This document shows positions 13,414-26,400 of a DNA stretch of 64,000 nucleotides, one piece after another. Position 1 is the first letter of the stretch. Every line of letters begins with the position of its first letter. A program made the translations under genes and the position numbers. The notes beneath the pieces are model-generated. The model worked only from the letters and a program-made list of their open reading frames with translations. It was not told the origin of the DNA and made no database searches. Source of the DNA: Sipunculus nudus (lineage: Eukaryota > Annelida > Sipuncula > Golfingiida > Sipunculidae); contig CM049307.1 in the NCBI GenBank assembly GCA_026874595.1, positions 73,010,643 to 73,074,642 on the forward strand, written 5' to 3'.

Positions 13414-14419
13414 TCACGATGTGGAGGGCTGTGGGTTTTGCTGATCTTCTTCAAAAGTTGCTGAGCGTCTCAGTGTCTGGAAGATCTCTTTAAACAGCTT
13501 TTTGTACTCTGGTGGTCCGTGGTCAAAGTGTCCCTCTGTGGGGTCTTGTGGTGAGGTCAGGTCTAGTGGCGGTCCTGGTTTGGGGTTAGTTTTGAGGTTC
13601 ATTAATAGTGTATCAGGTTTCTGTATGGCAACCATTTCAGAACTATTTGATTGTACAGCTTTGTCCTCTGCTTCTCGTTTACTCTTTGCTTCGACCAAAC
13701 GCTCGTATCGGTGCATGAGTGTTTTATACTGTACCTCCAGTTCCTCGAGAATGGAACTCTCTGATGCTGGACTGGTTCGTCCTTCATTAAAACTAAATGA
13801 TGCATTACTCGCATCCAAATCTGGTTCCATCCCCAATGTAGTCAGAGATTCTCTACTCCCATATGCACTCCCTCCGTTTTTTAGTCTCATCAACTGTCCT
13901 CTAGGGATATCATCGATGTCATGTTCGACGGCCAGTTCTGTCTGTACACAAGGTGGATCTGGGTCCACCTTACGTTTACATTCTTTACATAACTTTCCTG
14001 CGTTAATTTCCAAGGCCTGAAGTTCCATTTCTAACGAGCATGCTCGCTGTTTTTCTCGCTCTAGTTCTCTCACCCTTTTTTCCAGACTTTGGTTCTCTAA
14101 ATCTAGATGGGCAACTTCTGTTTCATACTCGTTCTTTTTCCTCTGCTCCATTTCAAGTTTCGCTGATGTTTTCCGTAACATTTCTCGGAGCGCTATATAA
14201 TCCTCCACATCAAGGTAGGGGAGAGAACGCAAGTGTTCAAGGGAGTTTTTAAGGTGAGAACGGGGCAGCGGTTTAATATCCAGGTTATCGATGAGGCTGG
14301 GAACGCTTAGCGTACGACGCTCCATCACCTTCTTCCTCCGCTCTTCCTTCTGTAGCCCTTCCATTTTGCTCTGCAGCTCATCACAGCGGCTTTCTAAAGT
14401 TTCTATGGTATCTGTCAGT
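13414..14419 (-). CDS. CDR2: CDR2-family exon 4 (last coding exon)
   Basis: The exon encodes residues 107-441, starting GLTDTIETLE after the acceptor TTGCTGGCAG. It holds coils between 107 and about 260, a CKECKR motif, a Ser-rich low-complexity middle, another short coil (EELEVQYKTLMHRYERL) and the conserved tail. The open frame continues upstream into the intron with a hydrophobic run that is not part of the protein. Confidence 0.93.
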
Positions 14420-17400
14420 CTGCCAGCAAAACAAAACATACAAGTCGTAAAATACATTAAATCATAAAAAATAACACAGGCAAGGACAAAAAAAATACAT
14501 ATATGCATAATTTTAATTATTTCAGTATCTGTAAAATCTTAACTTTAATAATGGCTACTTGACAGATTTTATAATTTTGCCTATTTGAGGGTTTCATATA
14601 TATACAGTAGACAGACATTTTTTCAGAATGCCGAATTTCAAAAAAGTTTGTTTTTCAGAAATTAAAATGGGGAACCGAAAATTTATTTGTATTTACGAAA
14701 TATTTTTTAAGCACGTAAATACCTCAATGAATTTTTTATAATTATGAGTCACAAGGGCCTGCAGTCATGTGCTTCCCGTTTGTTTTTGTTTACGCACATT
14801 GTCATGACGTCATTTTCAGCCAATAAAATTTACAACAAGTTCATTGTAAAGCTACAGGAGAGCGCCGTTTTCCCGAAAATATGTTTTTTTTTCTTTGAAA
14901 TTTTAAATCGGTTCAGAAAATTTATTTAAATTTACAAAATATGTTTTAAGCGTATAAATACTTCATGAATTTTTGTAATTACGAGTCACAAGGGCCGTCA
15001 GGTATTTAAGCCCAATGGTAACCCTTAATTAATTAGTTCTGGGCTGATGTTGTCGCCGGGGCAAAGGTGTGAAAACTACAGTTAGTCCCACAATACAAGG
15101 CTCCTTATACCCCTAGAAAGCAGCTGAGTAGTTTATCCAAGAGCACTTGTGCGATTTCAACCATATCTTGTTTGTACTCAAGCAATCATAGTTCGTCAGG
15201 TAGGACTGGGATATCAGGCCAAATTAGCAGTTTACTTGCATGGACATAGGTGAGGTATCATTCATACATCGCTTGTCCTCCCTTGAACTTTGACCACTGG
15301 ACCCCAAAATCAACCCTGTTCTTACTTTAGTGGTGAGCCATATAAAAATAAAGTTTGAAACCAATATGTCAAACTAAACTGGAGTTATCATCTGGAAACT
15401 AATTTGTGAACAGATGGCCCCTGTGACTATGACCTTTGACCTTGTGACCCCTAATTCATTTATGCTCTCCCCCAATACTGGCAAGTCAGCTAAATGCGCA
15501 AGATGGAAAGTTTGGGATGAAAAGCTTGGCTTAAAATACAGCCATAATCTTTTTAAATAGCGAGTCCTGTGACCATGACCTTTGAACTCATGACCCAAAA
15601 ATCATACAAGTTTTTGCTTTAGTGGTGGGCCATATTTAAGTCAAGTTTGAAATCCATGTGTCAATCCAACCTGGAGTTATCATCTTGAAACAAATATACT
15701 GTGGATTGACGAATGGAAAGACAAACAGACAGACAGGGTGATTACTATAGGGCATCCACTTGTGATCAATAAACACACCAGGTTTTGAGACACTAGATGT
15801 AATCACAACTGAGAAACTGACATGATTGTTGTCATTTTATAGTAAAACAAGGGACCTATGGGTCACGACGCTCAGCTGTTATATATGATAAAAAAATATT
15901 ATTTAGAAATGAGGCACATGCTGGTTTTGTGTGGTAATAAATATAAGCTGTATTATGAGTTGTTGTTGTTTAGCTTATGTATGATTTTGATAGTACCTTT
16001 GCAGACAGGGAAGAGGATTGATTTCATTTATTTTATTAACAAATGGAGTACTACTGTCACACAGATTTTGACTTGGCCATATAACTTATAAGCAGAACAT
16101 ATAATATAAGAGTTTAACTATTTATTAAAAAAATTACAAATATTGTCCCAAATATAATTTTTATTAAAAATAAAAAGAGAATCATATGATTTATTTAATA
16201 TAATTGATATGATTATTAAAATAATATTAAAGAATATATTCATGAATGCATTCATGAATACATTTTGAAAGTATTTGCACGAGTATTCATATACTTTCAT
16301 TTTTACCTGAATTCCGATTCTTTATGCAAGAAATTTAATAATGGAGTACATAATCATATTCGTTTTTAAATACAATTACAAAGTATTCACACCATGTCTG
16401 GTATTTATTCAGTTTTCACCAAACAATGATGTTGAGAATCCAGAATATACAAAATTCACACATTTAAATAATGATCATAAGTACCTGGTTTTATGGCTTT
16501 TATTTATATTAAAAAATAACTGTAAAAAATTCATTTTGGACTAATTTCACATCAATGTACACACTAGACACAGTAGGAATCTAGATTAATATTATCAACT
16601 GCATCTTTGTCTATCATTAATTTCCTTCATATAATCCCTAATGATTAGTAATGAATAATATGATTTACTTCTTTATCATTAAAAATGAACTGAAAAATGC
16701 CATAGGTGACTGCATGGTGTTTTTTGGAATATGTGACATTCTACCCATCGATACAAGATTCTTATATCATCAGTAACTGCAAGTTAATTTCCTGTTATTA
16801 TAAACTAACAAATTCCTTTTCTATTTTTCTTTAATTTGTTATTAAAAACCAATAAAAATTTATTAATTTATTGTTTATTGTTATGTTGTTGGTTAAAACT
16901 ACTAGATGAGTTGGGTTGAACACCTGGATCAACTGTGGCTGGCCATCAGCTGCCTGGATTCTCCCCTCAAGCGTGCATAATTTGATGAAAGGTCAACAAG
17001 GTCAACATACAGGTGACTCAAGAGGGGCTGGAGAGAGCCAAAGTCTGACAGGGTCTCATAAAAAACATTAATAAAAGCTACAATATTTGGCAAATTTCTT
17101 TCAGCTTTCTAAACTAAAAAGCTGAAATCCTTATGTGTGCATGATATGAAAATTATATCAACAGTGCTCACGGGAAACAAACGTGCCATGGTCACAGTTG
17201 GGCAAATTTAAGGTACTAATTTTATATTTATACTAATAACTTATAAAATTTGAAAAATTCAGAACTAATTTTGGGTATTCAATTTAATCTTGATTAAATA
17301 ATGTTACATCCCTGACAAAAAAGATCTCTAGCTTCAGCAATGCCCTTGTTAAGGGAGTAAATATATTTCTTGATTTTTTACAAAGTGCATTATGTTTGGG

Positions 17401-20400
17401 CCCATAACTTAAAAAAAATACACAATACTGACATCATTTCTGGCATGTGCATAGTGAATGTATAGAAAAATATGTATATTATATATGATCAAAGTCAGAT
17501 CAGTGGTTTTGATATTAGGCAGTCTTAAAGTGTAACATTGGGTTTTTAATGGAAAAATGAAGTTTTTCATTGATATCTCGAAGGAATTAAGTCCTAGTGA
17601 CCAAATTCTTGGCATGGTAGGGATTTTGGAGAAATCTAACTGTATGCCAAATTTAAGGAACTTAGAGCTGAAGCTCGGGAGCTGAGCTCTAGCAAACTGC
17701 ATAACACTAGCAATATGTGACATGGTGCTTGAAAACTTGAATAAAATCTACAGTTTTTGATGAACTGGTTTCAAATTTTTGGTGTTAACAGTTGAAATGC
17801 TAACAAAAACATGCTGTGAAAATTAAATCCACAGCAGTTACAGCAAAAAAACGTGCCATGGTCAAAGTTGGGCAAAATTTAAGGTACCAATTTTTTATTT
17901 TTGCTAATATTTTTAAAAATTTAAAAGATTTTGATCTAATTTTGGGTATACAATTTAATTTTGATTAATAAAAGTAATATTACTGGAAAAAAAGTGCTTA
18001 GCTTTAACAAGTTTTGTGTTAAGTGATAAAATTTCTTTCCTGATTATTTAAAAAATGCATTATGCTTAGGCCCATAACTTTTTTAAATTAAATAATACAG
18101 ACCTAATTTCTGGTATGTACATAGGAATTATATAGAGGATTATTTATAGGAAATATGAGGAAAAACAGATGAGTGGTTTTGATAGTAGGCAGTCCTAAAG
18201 TGTGAAAATAGGTTTTTAATAAAAAATTGAGGTTTTTCCTTAATTTCTCAAAGGGATGAAGTCGCAAAGACCCAGTTTTCGGCTTGGTAGGAGATCTTGG
18301 GGACATCTAACATTATGCTGAATTTTGGATTCCTAGGTCTTACGGTTTCAAAACGTGCCACATCTACGGACGGACGGACGGACGGACGGACGGACGGACG
18401 GACGGACGGACGGACGGACGGACAGACGGACGGACGACGGACAATGGACCACGACTATAGCTCAGATGACTTATAGTCAGCTGAGCTAAAAATTAGAAAA
18501 ATATTCATTTAAATAACAACAAGGATGGGTCATGGGTCATGGCGCTCAGGTGAAGTTTGAAATTTTTTCAAAGGCAAAATATGCAAAATATTCTATTGTA
18601 ATGTTTATCATAAATATAAGAATATGATAAGCTAATAGGAAAGGGGCCCTCCTACTTAGTTATAGTAAAGTTCTAAATATATGATTGCACAACTAATACT
18701 CTGAAAAGACTGTCATGAAGTAAAACAGTAAAAGTTTTGAGATACTGTGATGCATATGAATAATTTACAGATGGACAGGCAACTGGACAGAACGGACTGA
18801 TACCTTTATTTCAATTTCAAGGGAATAATGCATTTAAGTTTATATTAAGGCTTATTTTTTTAAACGTATCAACTTTTTCCATTAACAGTTTTTATCAGAT
18901 TCATTTTTTTTATTTAAAAGTAAAAATCTGAAAATATAAGTTAAAATAACAGAGTTCTAAGTTGCAATCATTATTCATCCAGAGTATAGCTCATATAAGG
19001 GTCATATTATGCATACACATATATTTAATTATTTTTAAATCACAAATGTTTAAACTGAATTTAAAACAAAACAATGCCACAACTTGGCATCTTCAAGATT
19101 ATTCCTTGAATCACTATTAAAATGTTTTGTACATTCCAGTTTTCAGTACATGCTAAATTTTATTCACCGAAATAAAAGATTCAGTAAATTTGATAAAATA
19201 AAAATATCTTTTCAAATAAAGTATACACACTATTGGTTGAATGAGAGACAAAAAATATCATGGTGCTTATAACTATCTCAGCTATATTTTATTAATGATA
19301 TTAATAGTCAAAATCACACTTGGTGAAGTTTTTACTCTTCTGAAGTAAGGAATTCCTTCATAGCAATACACCACTTTGTGGACACAGTTAAATGTGCACT
19401 TTAATCATTGTAACCCTGGTGGTACAATACAAAATCTAAAATGTAGCATAGCCTAGAATAAGAAAGAATAAAATACAGAAAATTATAACATTCATCTAGT
19501 TTATGCACAATCTGGGGAATGGGGGGGGGGGGGGGGGGCTGGGAGTTCAGAGCAGAGGGGAAGCCTGCTAGTAGTGGCCAAGCTGAGCCAAGGCAAGCTG
19601 CCTGGAGTTGTTTCTTAAGACAAGTCAAGGCTGTACTACTAGGTGGGCTTGATGTAACAACACTTAACATGGTGTATTAAAACTAGGATAAATGCTATTC
19701 TTATCAATCAATTCTTCTGAAATATCAGATTTTAAAAGATTAAATCCTTATGTATATATGCTGTGAAAATAAAATCAACAGTGCTTACAAGAAAAGAAAG
19801 TGCCTCTGCCAAATTTGGACAAAATTTATTGTATTGATTAAGGTATTGATTTTTTATTTATGCTAATAACTTAACAAGGGCTCAATTGAGAAATTAATGA
19901 TTTTGTGTGATTTTCACCATATATGGCAATATTCAAGGTCAAGGCCACTCATTGGAAAGGTCATGACCCCTATTCAAATAAACATCCTATAACCCATATC
20001 CATGTATATGCATAATATGAAAGAAATTTGTCCATTAGTTTTTGACTTATAATGCTCACAGTACTGATAAATGGCAATGATGGGGTATTAAACGGCACAA
20101 AACAAGTAAAAGAATAACAGGTGGCGCCACCTGTTTCCGGTACATGACAATACTTTCCAAGATCTTCGAACATGTTGATTTTTGGACCAATGCATGCATC
20201 CCTTATTGAGATATTAATGATTTTGTGTAATTTTCACCATATATGGCAATATTCAAGGTCAAGGCCTCTCTAATAGGAAAGGTCATGACCCCAATTTATA
20301 TATACATCATCCTATAACCCATGTCTATGTATATGCATAATATGAAAGAAATCTGTCCATTAGTTTTTGACTTATAATGCTCACAGGTTATAAATGTAAT

Positions 20401-23400
20401 GTTAAGTGGCAATGATGGGGTATTAAACGGCATGAAAACAAGTAAAAGAATAACAGGTGGCGCCACCTGTTTCCGGTACATGACATTACTATCCAAGATC
20501 TTCGGTCAAGTTGATTTTTGGACCAATGCATGCATCCCTTATTGAGAAATTAATGATTTTGTGTGATTTTCACCATATATGGCAATATTCAAAGTCAAGG
20601 CCACTCATTGGAAAGGTCATGACCCCTATTCAAATAAACATTATCCTATAACCCATATCCATGTATATGCATAATATGAAAGAAATTTGTCCATTAGTTT
20701 TTGACTAATAATGGTCACAGTACTGATAAATGGCAATGATGGGGTATTAAACGGCACAAAACAAGTAAAAGAATAACAGGTGGCGCCACCTGTTTCCGGT
20801 ACATGACAATACTTTCCGAGATCTTCGAACATGTTGATTTTTGGACCAAAGCATGCATCCCTTATTGAGAAATTAATGATTTTGTGTGATTTTCACCATA
20901 TATGGCAATATTCAAGGTCAAGGCCACTCTAATAGGAAAGGTCATGACCCCAATTTATATATACACCATCCCATAACCTATGTCTATGTATATGCATAAT
21001 ATGAAAGAAATCTGTCCATTAGTTTTTGACTTATAATGCTCACAGGTTATAAATGTACTGTTAAGTGGCAATGATGGGGTATTAAAAGGCACGAAAACAA
21101 GTAAAAGAATAACAGGTGGCGCCACCTGTTTCCGGTACATGACATTACTATCCAAGATCTTCGGTCAAGTTGATTTTTGGACCAATGCATACATAATATA
21201 AAAGAAATCTGTCCATTAGTTTTTGACTTATAATGCTCACAGTTCTGTCAAGCAGCAATTTTGGGGATATTAAACGGCATGAAAACAAGTAAAGAATAAT
21301 AGGTGGCGCCACCAGTTTCTGGAACATGACAACCCTATCCATGATCTTCGATCATCTTGATTTTGGGATCAATCCATGCAAGTTTTTTTGAGATATTTAA
21401 GAATTTGTGTGATTTTCCCCAAAATTGAACCTATTCAAGGTCAAGGTCACTCTCCTAGTTGAGGTCATGACCTCATTTTAAATAGGCGTCGTCCTCTCAC
21501 CCATATCTATACATATACCAAGTTTGGTAAAGATCCGTGAAATATTTTTTGAGTTATTGTGTCCAAAAGAAATCTCTGCGGCGACCGTGCCTAAACCATA
21601 GTATCTCCAGACTATGTCTGGCGATACAATTATGCCTTCTGATGGGTTAATATTTTTTAAAATTATTTAAAAGGAAATATTTTCTTTGAAATGCTTCATC
21701 AGAACAACGTGGCATCTCTTGGATTACTTCTTGCATTAATATTTCAAGAAAAGTTGTGCACATTGGATAAAAAACAGCTTTACATTTAAAGAAATACAGC
21801 TGACAATAAAAAACTATGTATTGCAATATAATTGGTGATGGCGGTGGTGGTGGTGGTGGTAGGGGCGGGGGGGAGGTGGGTGTTAGGGTAGGGCCCATGA
21901 GAATAAGTGTATGATTATTACAACAGGGCTGTTCTGCCAGTGCTGCATCACTAATAAGGTTACCTAGGAAAGGCTGTGGTGAGCTAGAGTGAGGCCTTGG
22001 ATATACAATAGCAAATAAATTAGAGCATATGAAAACTTCAATAATTAGAATAATTTTTAAGCTTTTATTTTCAAATTTCAGAATTCAACAGACTATATAT
22101 TAGACGTTCAGGTGAAGAAGTCCGTCCATTAACAGGGCACAAATCATTACCATTGGACCTAGAATCTTCTAACTGTACATCCAGGGAGGTTCTAGGCAAA
22201 TCTCCTTTGAATTCTTAAATGAGGTCTGTGTTACCCATATCCTTTGAAGTACGGGGCTCATAAGTACCCTCCAGAATAATTAAGTTTGATACACAAGCTC
22301 ATGTATGTGAATAACTAATGCATTGATTGCCATGATTTTCTGTGTGCATGTCAATCATGTAGTGTTTCATCAGTTTTTCAAGACTGATGGGGTTAACTGT
22401 ATTTTTTTCTTTTTTCACACATTATTTTCTCATTTTTGAGACCTTCAAATGAAGTGGTCATCCGTTAGCAGGGCACAAATAGAAACTGTTGGACATAGAA
22501 TCTTCGAACTTGACATCTCGGAGTATCATGAAAAATCCCCTTGTAAACCTTAGATTAGTTTTTGTTTACCCATATCCTCAATTTGCTGTGCTTATGGGTC
22601 TTGATGAATTTAAGCTAATAATATGATGCCACCTACATTATTTTAATTAGTTGCCTGTGCAAGGATATATTGTCAACATGTCAGTCGTTGTAGCATCATG
22701 ACCCATTGGTCACTATTTAAAAAGTGCTCATGATGAGAATGAATATGAATCATTTTAAGTTTCTTGATTAATTATTTTATATACATATACAGTAGAGCAC
22801 CGTTTTTCTGAAAGCGTCAGGGGACAAGCTTTTTTTTGTGAAACAAATTTTCAAAAATTTGGTCAGGGGCCAAGTGGTAAGTTCGTATGACAGTTAATGA
22901 TAACTTTAATGCCATTTTACTGAGGGAAAACCATGTTTCCTTTCAACCTACATAATTGATGACCCGGACATATAAAAATATTGGTTTTATTGAAGAGCTT
23001 GATTGGTAAAGATCAACCTGGTTTTAGGATATGTGCGTGCCCTCTTTAGCTCAGCTGACTAAGTCAACTGAGGTATAGGAATGGCGCTTTGTCCGTCGTC
23101 TGTCCAGGTGTCGGAGCATCCTGCTGTCTGGCAGTCCATTAGCAGGGCACAAATCATAACTGCTGGTCCTAGAATAGAAACTTCTATGTGAAAATCCAGG
23201 GAGGTTAATAAAAAATCTCCTTGGAAACCTGAAATTAGGTCACTCTGAACTATATCCTCCAAGCTATGGGGCTTGAAAGTACCCTCCAGAATAATAAAAA
23301 ATTTGATACAAAACCTCCAATATCTTGATAATTCATGCATAGATTGTCATGAATCTTGCCTTGAATATTAATTAATATATAATTAATATATAATTAAAAA

Positions 23401-26400
23401 AGCTTAAAAATTGGAAAAAAATACAGGTGGGGCCACCAGTGTGCAGGAACTGATGAAACACTCCATGAACAATATGCAGGCAAAGAATCATGGCGGTCAA
23501 TGGAATAATTATTCAGAAACAGGAGCTTCTGTATCAAATTTTTAATTATTCTGGGGGTACTTACAAGCCCCATAGATCACAGTATATGGTAACAGAGACT
23601 AAATTTCATGTTTCCAAGGAGATTTTTTCATGAACCTCCCTAGATGTCAAGTGAAAAGATTTCAGGGTCCAGCGTTTACTATTTTAACCCGGTTAACGGA
23701 TGACTGCTTCTTTGTTGATCTCAAAATAGAGAAAAAAATGCTTAAAAATTGGAAAAAAATACAGGTGGTGCCACCAGTCTGCAGGGACTGATAAAGAATC
23801 ATGGTGATCAATGGATTAGTTCTGAGCCCCATAGCTCAGAGGATATGGGTAACATAGACCTAATTTCAGGTTTTCAAGGTGATCTTTCATGGGCCTCCCC
23901 GGACGTTACAAAATTCCAGGTCCAGCAGTTACAATTTCTGCCTGGTAAATGGACATATAGATGGATGAATGAATGACAAAGGGTGTTCCCTATAGCTCAG
24001 ATGACTTTAAGTCAGCTGAGCTAAAAATTGGGTTTTGTCTCGTGAAATGTTATACCTGAATAGACCATACCACATAATGTATAACCGAGAATTACACCAT
24101 TCTCTTGACAAAAATATACAGAAGCATAAAGAGGTTAGTTGTCTCTATCATAGTGTCACTCTGACTCTACTGTACGACTTACCCTCGTATTTTGTCTCTA
24201 TCATAGTGTCACTCTGACTCTACTGTATGACTTACCCTCGTATTTTGTCTTTATCACTCTTGCTCTCCTGCTGGACCTGGAGAAGTGTTCGCTCCAGCTC
24301 CTGTGCATTACGATCAACCTCTTCATAAATCCTCATTCGAGATTCATTCACGCTCCTGACCACCTCCAGTTGTTTGCTTAAGAGCTATAAGGACAAACCA
24401 TGTGACATGATATTAAACTAGGAAAATTGATGATAAATTCAAAATGATTAAACAGAATCGCTTATTATTCCAAATACTGTTAAATTTCTAAGCACAAAGC
24501 TGTTTTACTCTGAAATTTGTGGATTAAATGCTAAAATGAATTCATCAATTTTTATTTACACATTGGTAGCCATAATCAATTATGATTTGTTTAAAAATTT
24601 TGTAAATTTTCAAGGGAAACTAATTCCATAAAAACAATGGGAGAACAAGAAAAAAAAAGATCCTAACCACTGGGGCCAACAAGATGTGAACAAAATAAGT
24701 GAAAGGCATTTAGTTGTAAACAAATGCATGACAAACCTTTGATAACATGCCTACAGCTTAACTAGGGGCAATGCTTACACAAAGTTATTCACAAAGAAAA
24801 ACACTTTGTCAAGCTACATGGAGACGGATAGCATCTCACCACCTCATGCCAGATGCAGCTTTCCAGGCCTGACTGAAGGCATTACATACCCTGTTTCTGC
24901 TATTAAGCATTAAATCTGTCTAAATCGATAAAATATTCTGTGATGCAGAACAACCACCACAGTTACTGGTCAAGGCTACCAGACTGGTGTCTGTGGTAAA
25001 CAGGAAGTGGTGACAGTAAACAACAAATCAGATGGGATTTGTCATCATGTGTAGTCAAAAACGCACTGAAAACACCTTTAACCACATGGACCATCTACAC
25101 ACTGGTGCCTGTGACTGGTGATGTACTGACTGACACGAGGCAGTCTGTATGCGGGTCATAATTCCGCCAAATGTCTGCAGTGTAGGTGATATTGTATAAA
25201 CTAACACTGAAGCAGTGTAGGTGATATTGTATAAACTAAAACTGTAACAATGTAGGTGATATTGTATAAACTAAAACTGTAATAGTGTAGGTGATATGGT
25301 ATAAACTAAAACTGTAACAGTGTAGATGAAATGGTATAAACTAAAACTGTAATAGTGTAGGTGATATGGTATAAACTAAAACTGTAGCAGTGTAGGTGAT
25401 GTTGTATAAACTAACAATGTAGCAGTGTAGGTGATATTATATAAACTAAAACTGTAGCAGTGTAGGTGATGTTGTTTAAACTAACACTGTAGCAGTGTAG
25501 GTGATGTTGTTTAAACTAAAACTGTAGCAGTGTAGGTGATGTTGTATAAACTAAAACTGTAGCAGTGTAGGTGATGTTGTTTAAACTAACACTGTAGCAG
25601 TGTAGGTGATGTTGTTTAAACTAAAACTGTAGCAGTGTAGGTGATGTTGTATAAACTAAAACTGTAGCAGTGTAGGTGATATTGTTTAAAATAAAACTGT
25701 AGCAGTGTTGGTGATGTTGTTTAAACTATCACTGTAGCAGTGTAGGTGATGTTGTATAAACTAAAACTGTAGCAGTGTAGGTGATGTTGTTTAAACTAAA
25801 ACTGTAGCAGTGTAGGTGATGTTGTTTAAACTAAAACTGTAGCAGTGTAGGTGATGTTGTATAAACTAAAACTGTAGCAGTGTAGGTGATGTTGTTTAAA
25901 CTAAAACTGTAGCAGTGTAGGTGATGTTGTTTAAACTAACACTGTAGCAGTGTAGGTGATGTTGTATAAACTAACACTGTAGCAGTGTAAGTGATGTTGT
26001 ATAAACTAAAACTGTAGCAGTGTAGGTGATATTGTTTAAACTAAAACTGTAGCAGTGTAGGTGATGTTGTATAAACTAAAACTGTAGCAGTGTAGGTGAT
26101 GTTGTATAAACTAAAACTGTAGCAGTGTAGGTGATGTTGTATAAACTAACACTGTAGCAGTGTAGGTGATGTTGTTTAAACTAACACTGTAGCAGTGTAG
26201 GTGATGTTGTAGGTGATGTTGTTTAAACTAACACTGTAACAGTGTAGGTGATGTTGTTTAAACTAACACTGTAGCAGTGTTGGTGATGTTGTTTAAACTA
26301 ACACTGTAACAGTGTAGGTGATGTTGTTTAAACTAACACTGTAGCAGTGTAGGTGATGTTGTTTAAACTAACACTGTAACAGTGTAGGTGATGTTGTTTA

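Larger units (their letters stand above)
14420..24235 (-). other. CDR2-family intron 3, repeat-filled
   Basis: This 9.8 kb intron holds, from low to high coordinate: two 110-bp direct repeats (14650-14995), a repeat rich in 'gacctttgac' (15270-15840), a 2.6 kb hairpin-ended element (15846-18488), one of two duplicated 1.3 kb segments, a 330-bp tandem array, and inverted repeat fragments (22080-24023). No coding sequence is seen. Confidence 0.8.

Noticed and set aside
13502-14252. Plus-strand open frames opposite CDR2-family exon 4
   Set aside because: Shadows of the real minus-strand coding exon, with no recognisable domain.
19970-21342. Series of repeated 63-67-residue minus-strand frames
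   Set aside because: Each maps to the same part of the 330-bp tandem unit and has no conserved domain.
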